Assembly: GCA_048213135.1 (NCBI GenBank)
Contig: PS015061.1
Coordinates: 178,628-242,627 of the forward strand
DNA from: Reclinomonas americana ATCC 50394
Taxonomy: Eukaryota > Jakobida > Jakobea > Jakobida
Length of the DNA: 64,000 bases
Direction: 5' to 3'
In this document: positions 1 to 10,069 of the stretch, piece after piece
How positions within the stretch are numbered: position 1 is the stretch's first letter
Layout: every line of letters begins with the position of its first letter
Notes under the pieces: generated by a model
Told to the model about the DNA's origin: nothing
The model's input: the letters and a program-made list of their open reading frames with translations, nothing else
Database searches by the model: none
Program-made: the position numbers and the translations under genes

Positions 1-656
1 TCAGTGTCTCCATACCGCAAGTGTCTTCGCAAGGACGTAACCTAATTTGGCATTGTTGCACTTTCCCTCTCTTGTCAGCTCTTTGAGGCCTCTCTTGCAC
101 ACGACTCCCGCAATGCACAGTGCAACTTCCTTCTTCTCATTCCCTGTCTGTCTCTGTCTCTGACACACCCCACCAAGAAGCATGTGAGGAGCACGTGTTC
201 GAACACTTTTCTCTCTCCAGTATTGTTTTCACAAGCCATTCGCCTTCTCTCTCTTACATACACACAATATTCCCCCTGCTCGACACTCTTCCCTTCATCC
301 CTCACTTTCACGCTTCTTGCGGCGTCTCTTTTGTCACCTGCCTCGCGCCATTCTCACTCCACCAAATATGGAAATATTCACGATCGCGACAACTTCAGTT
401 TCTCTTCCTCTCCTTCTCCCCTCACCCATCCACTCACCTCCCCTCCTCTCCCCCCTCCACACAGAACGAACTCAATCACCTCCGCTCTCACCCTCCCCTC
501 CCACCTCCCCCACCACCTCCCCCCACCATCAACCCCTGCCCCTCCGGATCCCCTTCCCCCCACACCCCCTCCCCTTCATCCCCCTCACACCCCTCCCCCT
601 CCTCCACCCCCCACCCACCCCCGGGAGCCTCTCGCCGCGCCCGACGAGTCGGCGTC
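1..656. other. Pyrimidine-rich non-coding stretch
   Basis: The + strand is strongly C/T-rich, especially 240-640, where runs of CCCCTCC-type sequence produce open frames in all + frames made almost only of Pro, Ser, Leu and His. No exon with ordinary composition is visible. It is most likely upstream, intronic or intergenic sequence of the same type as the long introns elsewhere in the window. Confidence 0.5.
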
Positions 657-1043
657 ATGACTCCGCCGAATTCGAACCAACTGCAACAACAACCCTCGAG
701 CTCTCGCGTAATCATCACTGCTCCCCCGCTCTCCACCGTCCTGTCGCCCCAACAGCAGCGAGAGCGCGACAGCAGCGGCGTCGCCGTGCTCTTCATGTCG
801 CCCCAGCGCGACCAGCCGCCGCCGCCGCCACCGACGAACAACGTCGACGTGTTCGTTCTGCAGTCGCCCCCACTTCCGGCACACGCCCCGCGCAGCATGT
901 CACCGTGGCGCCGCGGTCACCGCCGTCGCAGCGTCGACTCGGTCACCTCGTACCGCGAGCCGAAGCTCAACTCTCACCTGCACGAGTGGACGTCGTCGTC
1001 TCGTCCAGCAGGGGAATCTTTGCCGGCACCCGCGCATCTTTGA
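657..1043 (+). CDS. Low-complexity Pro/Ser/Arg-rich ORF, 128 codons, uncertain
   Basis: An ATG at 657 opens a 128-codon frame to a TGA at 1041-1043. Its composition is GC-rich and less repetitive than the pyrimidine tract before it: Gln/Ser-rich, then a PPPPPP run, then a basic RRGHRRRSVDS segment resembling a kinase site. It ends 45 bp before the thymidine phosphorylase ATG, and no splice acceptor joins it to that gene. It could be a terminal exon of a gene lying to the left, a small disordered protein, or chance. No family was recognised. Confidence 0.25.
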   Translation: MTPPNSNQLQQQPSSSRVIITAPPLSTVLSPQQQRERDSSGVAVLFMSPQRDQPPPPPPTNNVDVFVLQSPPLPAHAPRSMSPWRRGHRRRSVDSVTSYREPKLNSHLHEWTSSSRPAGESLPAPAHL

Positions 1044-1087
1044 CTCTCACTTGAGAATTACACTTCTCCTTCTGCCCTCTCCTTGAC

Positions 1088-3228
1088 ATGACATCCAACG
1101 CCACCACGTCATGCCTCTCCGTGGTGGAACGGAAACGCGACGGGCAGGAACTGACCGACGCCGAGATCGCCCACATGGTACACGCGTACACCCTCGGCGA
1201 CTGCAGCGACGCTCTCATGGCGGCCTTCCTCATGGCCAGCTACCTGCGCGGCCTCTCACGACGCGAGACACGCGCACTGACCGAAAGCATGCTGAAATCC
1301 GGCACACAACTCGACCTGCATCCCTCACTCCTCGCCTCCACGGCCGCCTTTCCGCATCGCACCTCGTGCGTGGTCGATAAGCACTCGACGGGTGGTGTGG
1401 GCGACAAGACATCGCTGCTCATTGCGCCCATCGTGGCGGCCTTGGGTTCGTCGTGCCTCGAAGAGTTGTCATCTCCACTGTAGTTGTTCTCTTACGCCTC
1501 CCAAAGGCGTGCCTGTGGCGATGCTATCGGGTCGCAGTCTCGGTCACACAGGTGGCACACTCGATAAGCTGGCCAGCATTCGCGGCTTCCGCGTCGATCT
1601 CTCATCGGAGGAGTTTTGCGAGTCAGTGGCGCAGTGCGGTGCGGTGATTGCCGGTGCCAGTGCCGACATTGCACCGGCCGATCGCAAGATCTACGCCCTC
1701 CGCAACGACACGGCCACCGTCAGCTGCATCCCGTTCATTGTGGCCTCCATTATGAGCAAGAAACTCGCGGCCGGCACCGATGCACTCGTTCTCGATGGTT
1801 CGTTATCGGTGGCCGGCTATTGATAGTCTTCCTCTCATCACTCCTTTTCCCATCTGCAGTCAAGTGCGGCCACGGTGCGCTGATCGAGGACGTAGAGGCG
1901 GCGCGTGATCTGGCCGAGCAGCTGGTGTCGGTGGCCGTCGACGGTGGTCGCCGGTGTGTGGCGCGTCTGACTCGCATGGACACGCCGCTCGGGCACGCCG
2001 TCGGCAACTTTGTGGAGATCATCGAGACGGTGCAGGCGTTGCAGAATCCACACACTGCCGACCCGACTCTCATTGACTTGTGTGTGGTGCTGGCGGCCGA
2101 CATGCTCCATTTGAGTGGTCGCGCCGCGTCGGTCGACGAGGGGTGCCAGCTGGCCAAGTGTGCGCTGCAAGACGGGTCGGCGTGGAGCAAGTTCCTCGAA
2201 ATGGTATTGTGGGGGCGAAGGAGGCTTTGTGTATGTGTATCTGGCATGTCCCTGAGCTTCTCCGTCCCCAGATCGCCTGCCAAGGCGGTGATACGTCCGT
2301 GGTCGACGTGCCCGGCGACGATCTCTTCGCCACGTGGCGTTCCGCAGCCGTTCCCGTGGCGGCGCCTGTTTCTGGTGTTGTTTCGCGGTGAGGCGTGGAG
2401 GAGATGGGCGGATAGGGGGAAGGGCGGAGAGGAGAGGGAGAAGGGCGGGGAGGGAGAGTGCGACATTGAGAATACTCGCAGCTCACTGCCTTGCATCAAG
2501 GAGAGATTACGGCAGCTACAGAGGAGTACAGCATCGGCCTTGCGCCACTTGCTGTTGTTGCAGCACATGGTTCTGTGATGAAGAGGCGGAGCTTGCGCCT
2601 TGATGGTCCCTCTCCTCTCTCTATCTCTCTCACCCACTCTCTTCTGCTCTTCTCTCTGTGCCTCTGTTCGCTCTCTTCTCCTCTCTTCCTTTCTCATATT
2701 TTCTCATGTGTTACTCCCTTCTCTCTCTCCCGCTGCGCTCTCTCTTCTTTCCCCTCCTCCTTCTGGGGTGTTCTTTTTTCTCTTGTTCTCTTTTTTCTAA
2801 TTCTGCTGTCGCTATCCTCTCTCCATCTCTTTCTTCCGTCTCTCTCCTCTTTTTTCATCTCTCCGTCTCCTTCCTTTTCGCTCTCTCTCTCTCTCCGATC
2901 CCTCTTGCCTCTCTGTCTCCCTTTCCTCCCTCTCTTCTCTCACCAAGGTGTTCCGCTGCCTCTTCCTTTTTCTCCTTCTGCTGTTCCTTTCTTCTCTTCA
3001 TATCTTGTTTCCTTTCTCCGTTCCTCTCTTTCTCTTCTCTCTGACCTCTCTCTCTCTCTCTCTGCCTCTTTGCCCTTTGTCTCCTGCTCTTCTCTGCCCT
3101 CTTAATATTCCTCTCTCTTCTCCTCCCTCTGCCCTCTGTCTCATTCTGTTCTCTCTCTCTCGAGGGTGTTCTTCTTTCTCTTCATCTTTTTTCCCCTCTG
3201 CTGTCCCTTCCTCTCTCTCCGTCCCTCT

Positions 3229-3265
<37 letters not shown>

Positions 3266-3398
3266 GCTCTTCCGCCACCCTGTCTCTTTTTCTCTTCTCT
3301 CCCCGGGGTGTTCCTCTTTCTCTTCATCTTTTTTCTCCCTCAGCTGTCTCGTCCCCTTTTCTCCTCTCTCTCCATCTCTTCTCTCCTTTCTTCCTCTG

Positions 3399-3432
<34 letters not shown>

Positions 3433-3951
3433 TCTCTTCTCTTTTTTCTCCGTCTGCTGTCACTTCCTCTCTCTCCATCTCTGCTCTCCTCTTTCTCTTC
3501 CTCTTTTTCTCCTTTGCTGTCACTTCCCCTCTCTGTCTTTTCGCTCCTTTTCTCCTTTCCCTCTCCTCCCTTTCCTCTCTCCTTTCCCCTTCTCCTCCCT
3601 CATCCTCTCCTCCCTCACCCTCTCTCTCTTTCTCCCTGCAGTGTGGACGCCCTGGCCATCGGTCGCCTCATTTCCGAGCTCGGCGCCGGCCGCGACGACC
3701 ACCACCACGAGCCCGACATGCAAGTGGGCCTGTGGTTCGTCAAGACCATTTGCGATCGCGTTGATGCCGGCGAGCCACTAGCGTGGCTTCGCGGAGCCAA
3801 GCACGCCACCGCCGACGCCATTGCTACCGCACAGGCGGCAGTCGCGGCCACCATCACCATCGCCGACGAGGGTGTAGAGGCAGCGCGTCACTCGGTTCTT
3901 CTAGACTTGTACACACCGGCCATTGGCTGGGCCTCACGGCAACCTGAATAG
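1088..3951 (+). CDS. TYMP: Thymidine phosphorylase (pyrimidine-nucleoside phosphorylase family), 5 exons, 472 aa
   Basis: Predicted to catalyse phosphorolysis of thymidine to thymine and 2-deoxyribose-1-phosphate in pyrimidine salvage. Exons 1088-1445, 1507-1797, 1860-2203, 2272-2387 and 3642-3951 sum to 1419 nt with no internal stop. Exon 1 carries RKRDGQELTDAEI and the phosphate-binding VDKHSTGGVGDKTSL. Exon 2 carries SGRSLGHTGGTLDKL. Exon 3 opens with DVKCGHGA, matching the family's DVKxGxGAF. Exon 5 holds the C-terminal VDALAIGRLISELGAGR domain. Length is normal for the family (about 440-480). The start is the first ATG before the conserved N-terminal helix. Intron 4 (2388-3641, 1254 bp) is almost pure C/T and contains tandem repeats; direct splicing across it gives the smooth junction GVVSR-VDALAIGR. 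Confidence 0.93.
2600..3600 (+). repeat. Degenerate tandem repeats in TYMP intron 4
   Basis: Within the C/T-rich intron a block of the form GGGTGTTC, then CTCTTCATCTTTTTT, then CTGCTGTC recurs near 2762, 2944, 3163 and 3305, with partial copies near 3445 and 3500. Spacing is about 140-220 bp. Pure CT runs (for example 3232-3262 and 3403-3430) separate the copies. The intron appears to have grown by tandem duplication. Confidence 0.7.
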
Positions 3952-4252
3952 TGGTAGTACATCACCGTAGACGCTTTTTGTTTCGCCAGGGAGTACTGCA
4001 GCTGCCAGCTGGGACCTCCGGAGCCTCTTTTCGCAGCTGTTCCTCTACGTAGTTTCTTGACTTGCAACGTCGGAAGCACTGCCTTGAGAGACACCGGACC
4101 GGCGGAACACCAGCGATCTTCTGCCACAGAGGGAGCACCAGCGCAGACTACGCCAAGTCTGCACCTTGCACAACACTTTCCCGCGCAGCCTGCAACGCGC
4201 TGCAGGCAGAGACGCGAAGTTCAGTCCGTCCTGTCACTCTCTCTCTCTTCCA
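3952..4252. other. Intergenic spacer between TYMP and the SK channel gene
   Basis: About 300 bp of mixed composition between a stop codon and the next start in the same direction. It should hold the 3' UTR of TYMP and the promoter and 5' UTR of the channel gene. A CT-rich run (4236-4251) lies directly before the ATG. No convincing TATA box or AATAAA was seen. Confidence 0.5.
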
Positions 4253-5041
4253 ATGTCGGGAGATCGGATGAGGCCGATGCCAGCACCTCCGTCTGAGCTG
4301 GTCAGCGCCAAGGCACCCGCCTTTATCAAATGCGTGTTCACTTGCATCGATGGCGAAGGTTCTGTGTGTGCGTGTATGTGCTACTTGCTCTCTCCTCTCA
4401 CTCTTGTGCATTAGTCATGTCATCCACGAATCAGGTCGAGTCGACACTGCCGCACGCGCATCGACGTGCAGGTGTGTGTGTGAGAGAGTGTGTGTGTTGT
4501 GTGAGAATGCACGTTGCTAATGCACGTGATGCGCAGGGGAAAATCTGCCTGCGACTCCGCGGCCTCCAGGCATGAGCCGCACCAAGGCACTCACACTCTA
4601 CGTGCGAGAACGGTGTGTGTGTGTGTTGTGAGGCATCTCTCTGCTCTCTCTCCTCACACACCTCTCCTCATGAGTGATCAGTCTGATGATCGCTCTTTCT
4701 TCTTCACTCCCTCTCTCTCTCTCACGGTTTCACCCTCTGCCTCCTCTGCTCCGCCTCCTGTCGTTCCCTCTCTCGTCCTTGTCATCGACCTTCTCCTCTC
4801 TCCGCTCTCTCGCTCTCTTTCTCTCGCCCTCTCTCTCTCTTCTCCTCTCAACTCTGTTGCTTTCCGCCTTCTGCCTTCATCACGGTCTCACGGTCTCCCA
4901 CTGATTCGTATGTCGTTCCTCCGCTCGTTCTCCTCTCGCCCTCCTTGTCCTTATGATCTCACCAGGTTCTCTTTCTCTCACCTGAACTTCCGTCACTTCT
5001 CAAGTTCCCATGCTGTTGTGCCTTTCATCGCCTACATGCTC

Positions 5042-5098
<57 letters not shown>

Positions 5099-8000
5099 AT
5101 CTCTCTCCCTGTCTCTCCCGTCTCTCTCGCTGCCTCTGTGCTGAACTTCCCTCAGTTCTCAAGCTACCTTACTGCTGTTCCTTTCATTGTCCGTATTCTC
5201 CGCTGCCTCCTTCACTCTCTCCCCCTGCTCTCTCTCCCTCTCTCTCTCCCTCTCCCTCTCTCTCCCTCTCTCCCCTCTCTCTCCCTCCTCTTGCTCACCT
5301 TTCCCTCTTGACAGCGTCCGCCGCGCCTACCGCGCCGAGGGCGGCCCCGACTCATTCCTGGTGCGCTTCTGCAACTCGCTGCTCGGCTTCCACATGTCGG
5401 TGCGCCTCGAGCGCAGTTTGCGGCACTGCCACGACCTGCTGACGGCGTTCTCGCTGGGCGCCGGTCTCATCCTGTACGGTGCAGTTGCGTCGAAATGCAA
5501 TTTCTGCAGTTCGCTCCTCCGTCATCCCGCTGCGAGTCGCCTCATTGCATGTGTGCAGTACCTCACTGATTGGACGTATGGGCCGAACTTTGGCGAGGAC
5601 GGCTACGAGGTCATCAAGATCATTTCGCTCGTTCTCAACCTGGTCACGTGCTTCTTCATTTGTCGCTACTACAAGCTGCGCACGGACCGGCAAAAGTTTG
5701 TCGTCAAGTCGTCGACCTCCAGCATTCTCAAGTTTGAGTTCTGGCGCTCCTCGTACCCGATTCAAGTGAGTGTGCGACGCTCTGCTCCTCATCCATCTTC
5801 TTCGTTGATGCAAAGCTGCTGGTGTCGTATTTCTTGCTCTTCTCTTTCTTTATCGTCTCATCTTGTTGTTGATGTTGATGTCGTCCGTGTTCTTCTTACT
5901 CTCCGTTTCTCACGTTTCTCTTTCTCTTGAGGTCGATGCGTTGCTATTGCTGTTACTGCTGTTGTCCTTGTCCTACTTCTTCTCTTTGTCTTCTTCACGT
6001 CATTGATGTTGTCCTTCATCTTCTCCGTGTCTTCGATTGTCACTTTTTCTTCTTCTTCTTCTCCTTGCTGTTCTTATTGTGGTTGTTTGTTTACATCTTC
6101 TAGTTTTCTTCCTGTTGTTGCAGCTGTCATTATCCTGGATCTTCTTCTTCATCATCTCCTTTCTCACCCTCACCCTCCTCCTCCTCCCTCATCTTGTTGT
6201 GACTGAAGCTGTTCTCTCCCTTCTTGCCCTCCCTCTCCTATCTCTTCTCCTCCTCCTCTCCCCCCCCCCCCCCCCCTCCGTCGTGCCCCCGCTCACTGCT
6301 TGACCGCGACGCAGTTGTTGCTGGAAATCATCGCACACCTGGCGCAACCATTCCCGTTCCTATCGCGAGTGTGGTACGAGAATGACCAGCTGTCGATTTT
6401 CGTGTGCCTCCGACTGTACGTGATCTTGCGCTTCGTGCGCGACCACGCCGTCATCTTCCAGCGGCGCGAGCTGGTGCAGCAGGAGTTGGCTGAGTTGAGT
6501 TTTTGTGCAAGGAACTGCTTTCGACACTCGTCTCTGTTTTGGTTGTCGTCGCACCTCGCACTTTTTATGCCACCGTTGACTCGCCTTTCTTTCTCATTCA
6601 GCCTCTCATATTATCTCTGTGCGTTGCCATTGGCTGGACTCTCTTCTGTTATAATACGCATATGTCTGCTTTGTCAATCTGCCCTTCGCGTTCCTTCTCT
6701 CCTCTGTCTCTCTCTCTCCTTTTCGACACACATCGTGCTCTTCCTCATCGTATTCTCGCGCGCGCGCGCTCTCTCTCTCTCTCTCTCTGCATTGCTGTTG
6801 ACTCGCTTTCTCTCTTTCGTTCTCGACGTGTGTCTCTCTTGTCTCATGCTGCCTTCGTCCTCGTAATCCTGTCTCTTGTAATTTCAACACAGTTCCCTCT
6901 ATCTTCAATCTGGCTTTAGTATTCTCTCCGTGTGGCTGTCGCCTCATCTTTTTCTGTCATTCAGTTTTCTCAGTCTGTTTTATCTCGTTCTCTCTCTCTT
7001 CTTGTCTCGTCTCTCTCTCTCTGTCTCTCTCTTTCTCTCTTGTGTCGTCTCTCTCTCTCTCTCTTGCCTCGCCTCTCTCTCTCTCTTGTGTCGTCTCTCT
7101 CTCTCTCTCTCTTATGTCGTCTCTCTCTTGTGTCGTCTATCTCTCTCTTCTTGTCAGCACGTCTCTTTCTCGCTTCATATTCTGTTTTTTTGGCCTTACT
7201 CTTTTAATGTTTCCTCATTTTGTTGTTGACCCATCTCTCCCCTTCCCCCCGTTCCCCCCTTTCCACTTACCCCCTTTCCCCCCTTCTCCCTTCCCCCTTC
7301 ACCTTCTCCCCTTACCCTTCCCCCCCTTCCCCCTTGTTCCCGCCCTCCCGCAGACACAACATGTCCTACAAACTCGGCTGGCGCGCCGCCTTCAAAATGC
7401 TCTTCTACTACCGCACCACCACCATGTTTGTGATGGCCGCGGTGTTGACGATTCCCCTGCTCGCCTTTATGGTGTGGCAAGCGGAGCGCTTTGTCGAGGG
7501 TTCACTCTTCAACAACTACTTTAACTGCCTGTGGGTGAGTGAGTGAGTGAGTGGACGGCGTGATCTATATTTTCTTACTCGTAATTGCAGTTTGTGTACA
7601 TTACCATGGCAACGAGTTGCGTTCTCTTTGTCTGTGCGTGTGACCATTCTCTTTCGCGTCACCCACTCCACTCTACATCACAGTTGGCTACGGTGATTTC
7701 TACCCGGTGGGCGTGCAAGGCAAGCTGGTCGTAGTCAGCATCGGCATCTGGAGTGCGCTCATGCTCGTGCTGCTGGGTGCCTTGGTGACCAACAAGATCA
7801 AGCTGACGCGCCAGGAGATGTACGTCACTCAAGCCACAGACGCGTGATGCAGATGACAATCGACTCACTCTCACACACGCACAGTCTGGCCATGAAGGTA
7901 GCGTTCGAGGCACGTCGCAACCGCAATCGTGCGCACGCCGCTGCGCGAGTGATTCAGTATCCGTGGAGGTGAGTGTTGCGATTCCAGTTGCACAGTCGTG

Positions 8001-9323
8001 TTACCTTGCTCATCCCTGCGTGATAGACGCTACAAGGCCGGCGTGCTGCATGCGCGCAACTCGCAACGCGGACTCGTGTCTCGCGTGGCCAAGTTCCAGG
8101 AACTCAATGATGGGTGCGTGCTTGTATCTGTGTGCGCGGACTTTTTTAAGTCAACAGCTGCTCTCTTCCCTCTATCTCTCTGACACATCCGCACTCTCTT
8201 CTCTTTTCTCCTGTCTCTCCCTTTCTCTCGCTCACTCTTATTCCCTTCTGTCTCTCTGAGTCCCTCTCACACTCTCGTTCCTTTTTCTCCTAATCTCTCT
8301 CTTTCCTCCCTTCTCTCTCTCACTCTCATCTCTCTCTGTCTGTCTGTGACTCTCGGTCTCGTACCTTAGTCTCCCTAATTCTCTTTGTCATCTCCGTTCT
8401 CTTTCTCACTCACTCTCGTTCCATTCTCTCCCTCTCCCTTTCTCTCGCGCTCACTCTTTCCCCTCTCTTTCTCAGTTTCTATGTCTCTCTTTCTGTCTCT
8501 CACTCTCATTCCTTGATGTCGCTTTCCTGCTCTGCCTCCACTCTCTCGCATTCTTTTTTCTTTCTGTTTCCCTCATTCCTCTCTCTTCTCTTTCTCACTC
8601 ACTCTCGTTCCATTCTCTCCCTCTCCCTTTCTCTCGCGCTCCCCTCCCCGCTTTTAGCACTCACTATGATTGCCTCCGCCTGACTCACACTCTCTCTGTC
8701 TCTTTTCTCATTCGGTCACTCACACTTATTCTGCCTGTCTCGCTCTCCTCACATTCTTTCACCCTCTCTCTCTCTCTCACTCTCATTCTCGCCCTATTCT
8801 CTGTCTCTCTGTCTTTCTCTTACTTGCTCATTCTCATTCCCTCTCTCTCTCTCTGTCTCTCTCCCCCTCTCTCACTTCCTGATCCCTCTTTCACGTTCTC
8901 TCTCTTTCTCTCTCTCTTTTGCTCTTTCCGTCCTCTTCCCTCCCCTAACCCCCTTCCCTTTCCTTCCCCACACCCCCTTCCCTCCCCTCACCCTCCCCTC
9001 ACCCTCCCCTCCCCTCCCCTCCCCCTCTTTCTCCTCCCACCAGCCCCGTATCGGAGGCCAGTTACTCCAGCGCCGACCCGGTCATCATGAGCCAATTGAC
9101 GGAGCTGGACGAGTGGCGACGGGGCACGGAGGAGCGCATCAACCACATGTCACTGATGATGGATCAGCTGTTGCGACACTTGCGCGTGACGGTTCCGGAG
9201 AACACAGCCCCCCCACCCGCAGCGCCTGCCACTGCGGCGGCACAAGGCACTGGTTTGGATATTGGTCGAATGGCGTCGACACACGGAATGGGTATTAGGG
9301 TGGAGGGGCCAGGTGGTAACTGA
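4253..9323 (+). CDS. KCNN: Small-conductance (SK/KCNN-like) potassium channel, 11 exons, 509 aa
   Basis: A six-transmembrane K+ channel subunit of the plasma or an internal membrane, expected to be gated by Ca2+ through calmodulin. Exons 4253-4358, 4537-4612, 5315-5483, 5559-5765, 6315-6493, 7354-7534, 7591-7615, 7684-7819, 7885-7968, 8027-8113 and 9044-9323 sum to 1530 nt without a stop. S1 lies near residues 95-117, S2 near 130-155, S4 near LSIFVCLRLYVILRFVRDH, and S5 at about 275-295. The pore helix and filter TIGYGD are at about 314-319, followed by S6. After S6 comes a basic segment with an IQ-like RVIQYPWRRYKAG, where SK channels bind calmodulin, then a short coiled coil and a Pro/Ala tail. 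The filter is split by an intron after a 25-nt exon. Calmodulin binding is inferred from position and motif only. Confidence 0.9.
4980..5200 (+). repeat. Duplicated block and (CT)n tract in SK intron 2
   Basis: The block CTGAACTTCC...CTCAAG...CTGCTGTT...CCTTTCATTG occurs at about 4982-5035 and again at about 5140-5195, roughly 158 bp apart. An uninterrupted CT dinucleotide run of about 50 bp lies between them (5045-5096). Same architecture as the TYMP intron. Confidence 0.7.
8390..8645 (+). repeat. Direct repeat in SK intron 10
   Basis: A block of about 55 bp (CTCTTTCTCACTCACTCTCG, continuing to CTCTCGCGCTC) occurs at about 8398-8453 and again at about 8588-8641, spacing about 190 bp, inside the 930-bp intron 8114-9043. 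The rest of the intron is C/T-rich with scattered CACTCTC. Confidence 0.7.
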
Positions 9324-9741
9324 GAGGCTCCTTTCTTTATTCACAGTGTACATTGATTTTTTGACGAAGACCGGTCACAAGTCTTTGCTGGACGTCGGGC
9401 AGGACTGTGGATTCCAACATCAGAGACAGAATACCTTCACTAGCATTCTCGTCTTGCTGCAACCCTGCTCGCAGCTGTGGACGAGTAGTAGTTGCGTGAC
9501 GTGCATAGTGGTCACTTCACCATTGCTGGAACAAACGGCGACGATGACATTGGCGGAGATGGCACTTGCGACCTGCGGTGATGAAGAAAAAGATGAACAC
9601 AATGGGTAGAGAGAGCTGACGGAAAGCGCAAGCGCTGACCTCGACTATGTGGTGCGGTAAGCAAGCCTGTTGTTTAGTAGAATGTGAGTGAGCGTATGCG
9701 ACCCGCAAGAGCAGACCAGCCACTACGCTGTGGTCCGGAAG
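9324..9741. other. Region with no supported gene
   Basis: Downstream of the SK channel stop. It has short open frames on both strands but no recognisable domain or consistent splice pattern. It probably contains the 3' UTR of the channel gene and of the small minus-strand ORF that converges on it. Confidence 0.4.
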
Positions 9742-10008
9742 TCAAAGTCGGCGCAATGTGTGTCTGTTTTTAAACCAGCCGTGGAACGTGGCAAGGCGTT
9801 GGATTGCAAGTCGGTGTCGGAACAGAGTGTGCCGAGGAGCGGTAGCGTGGCTGGCAGCTGTTTGCTTGCCATCATTGATGTCTTGGCGCAGTTTTGACGA
9901 CTCATCACTGCCCAAAACTTGTCGGAACCCGGCTGCACTGGCCTCCAACATCGCCACCGTCTCCGCCAGTGAATTGATGCTAGCCTGACACTGACCCACA
10001 TAGCACAT
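9742..10008 (-). CDS. Hypothetical 88-aa protein with predicted helix
   Basis: The frame starts with an ATG at 10008 and reads MCYVGQCQASINSLAETVAM, then LEASAAGFRQVLGSDESSKL, a plausible amphipathic helix, before a basic tail (TLFRHRLAIQRLATFHGWF). It lies 61 bp beyond the TANGO2 stop in the same direction, so it could be its own small gene or belong to the TANGO2 3' UTR. No family was recognised. Its first half looks more protein-like than its second, and an unseen intron is possible. Confidence 0.3.
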   Translation of the reverse strand: MCYVGQCQASINSLAETVAMLEASAAGFRQVLGSDESSKLRQDINDGKQTAASHATAPRHTLFRHRLAIQRLATFHGWFKNRHTLRRL

Positions 10009-10069
10009 CACATACAACGTGTCCCGCCTCACTTTACCAACAAAGTGTACATTGCTTCCCCTTCTAAGG

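Noticed and set aside
2501-2603. Possible extra TYMP exon reading EITAATEEYSIGLAPLAV
   Set aside because: No donor/acceptor pair keeps the frame, and the direct join from 2387 to 3642 matches the family better.
2491-3781. Long Ser/Leu/Phe-rich open frames (for example 2491-3105 and 2948-3781)
   Set aside because: They are translations of the C/T-rich TYMP intron; removing 2388-3641 restores the enzyme's conserved GVVSR-VDALAIGR junction.
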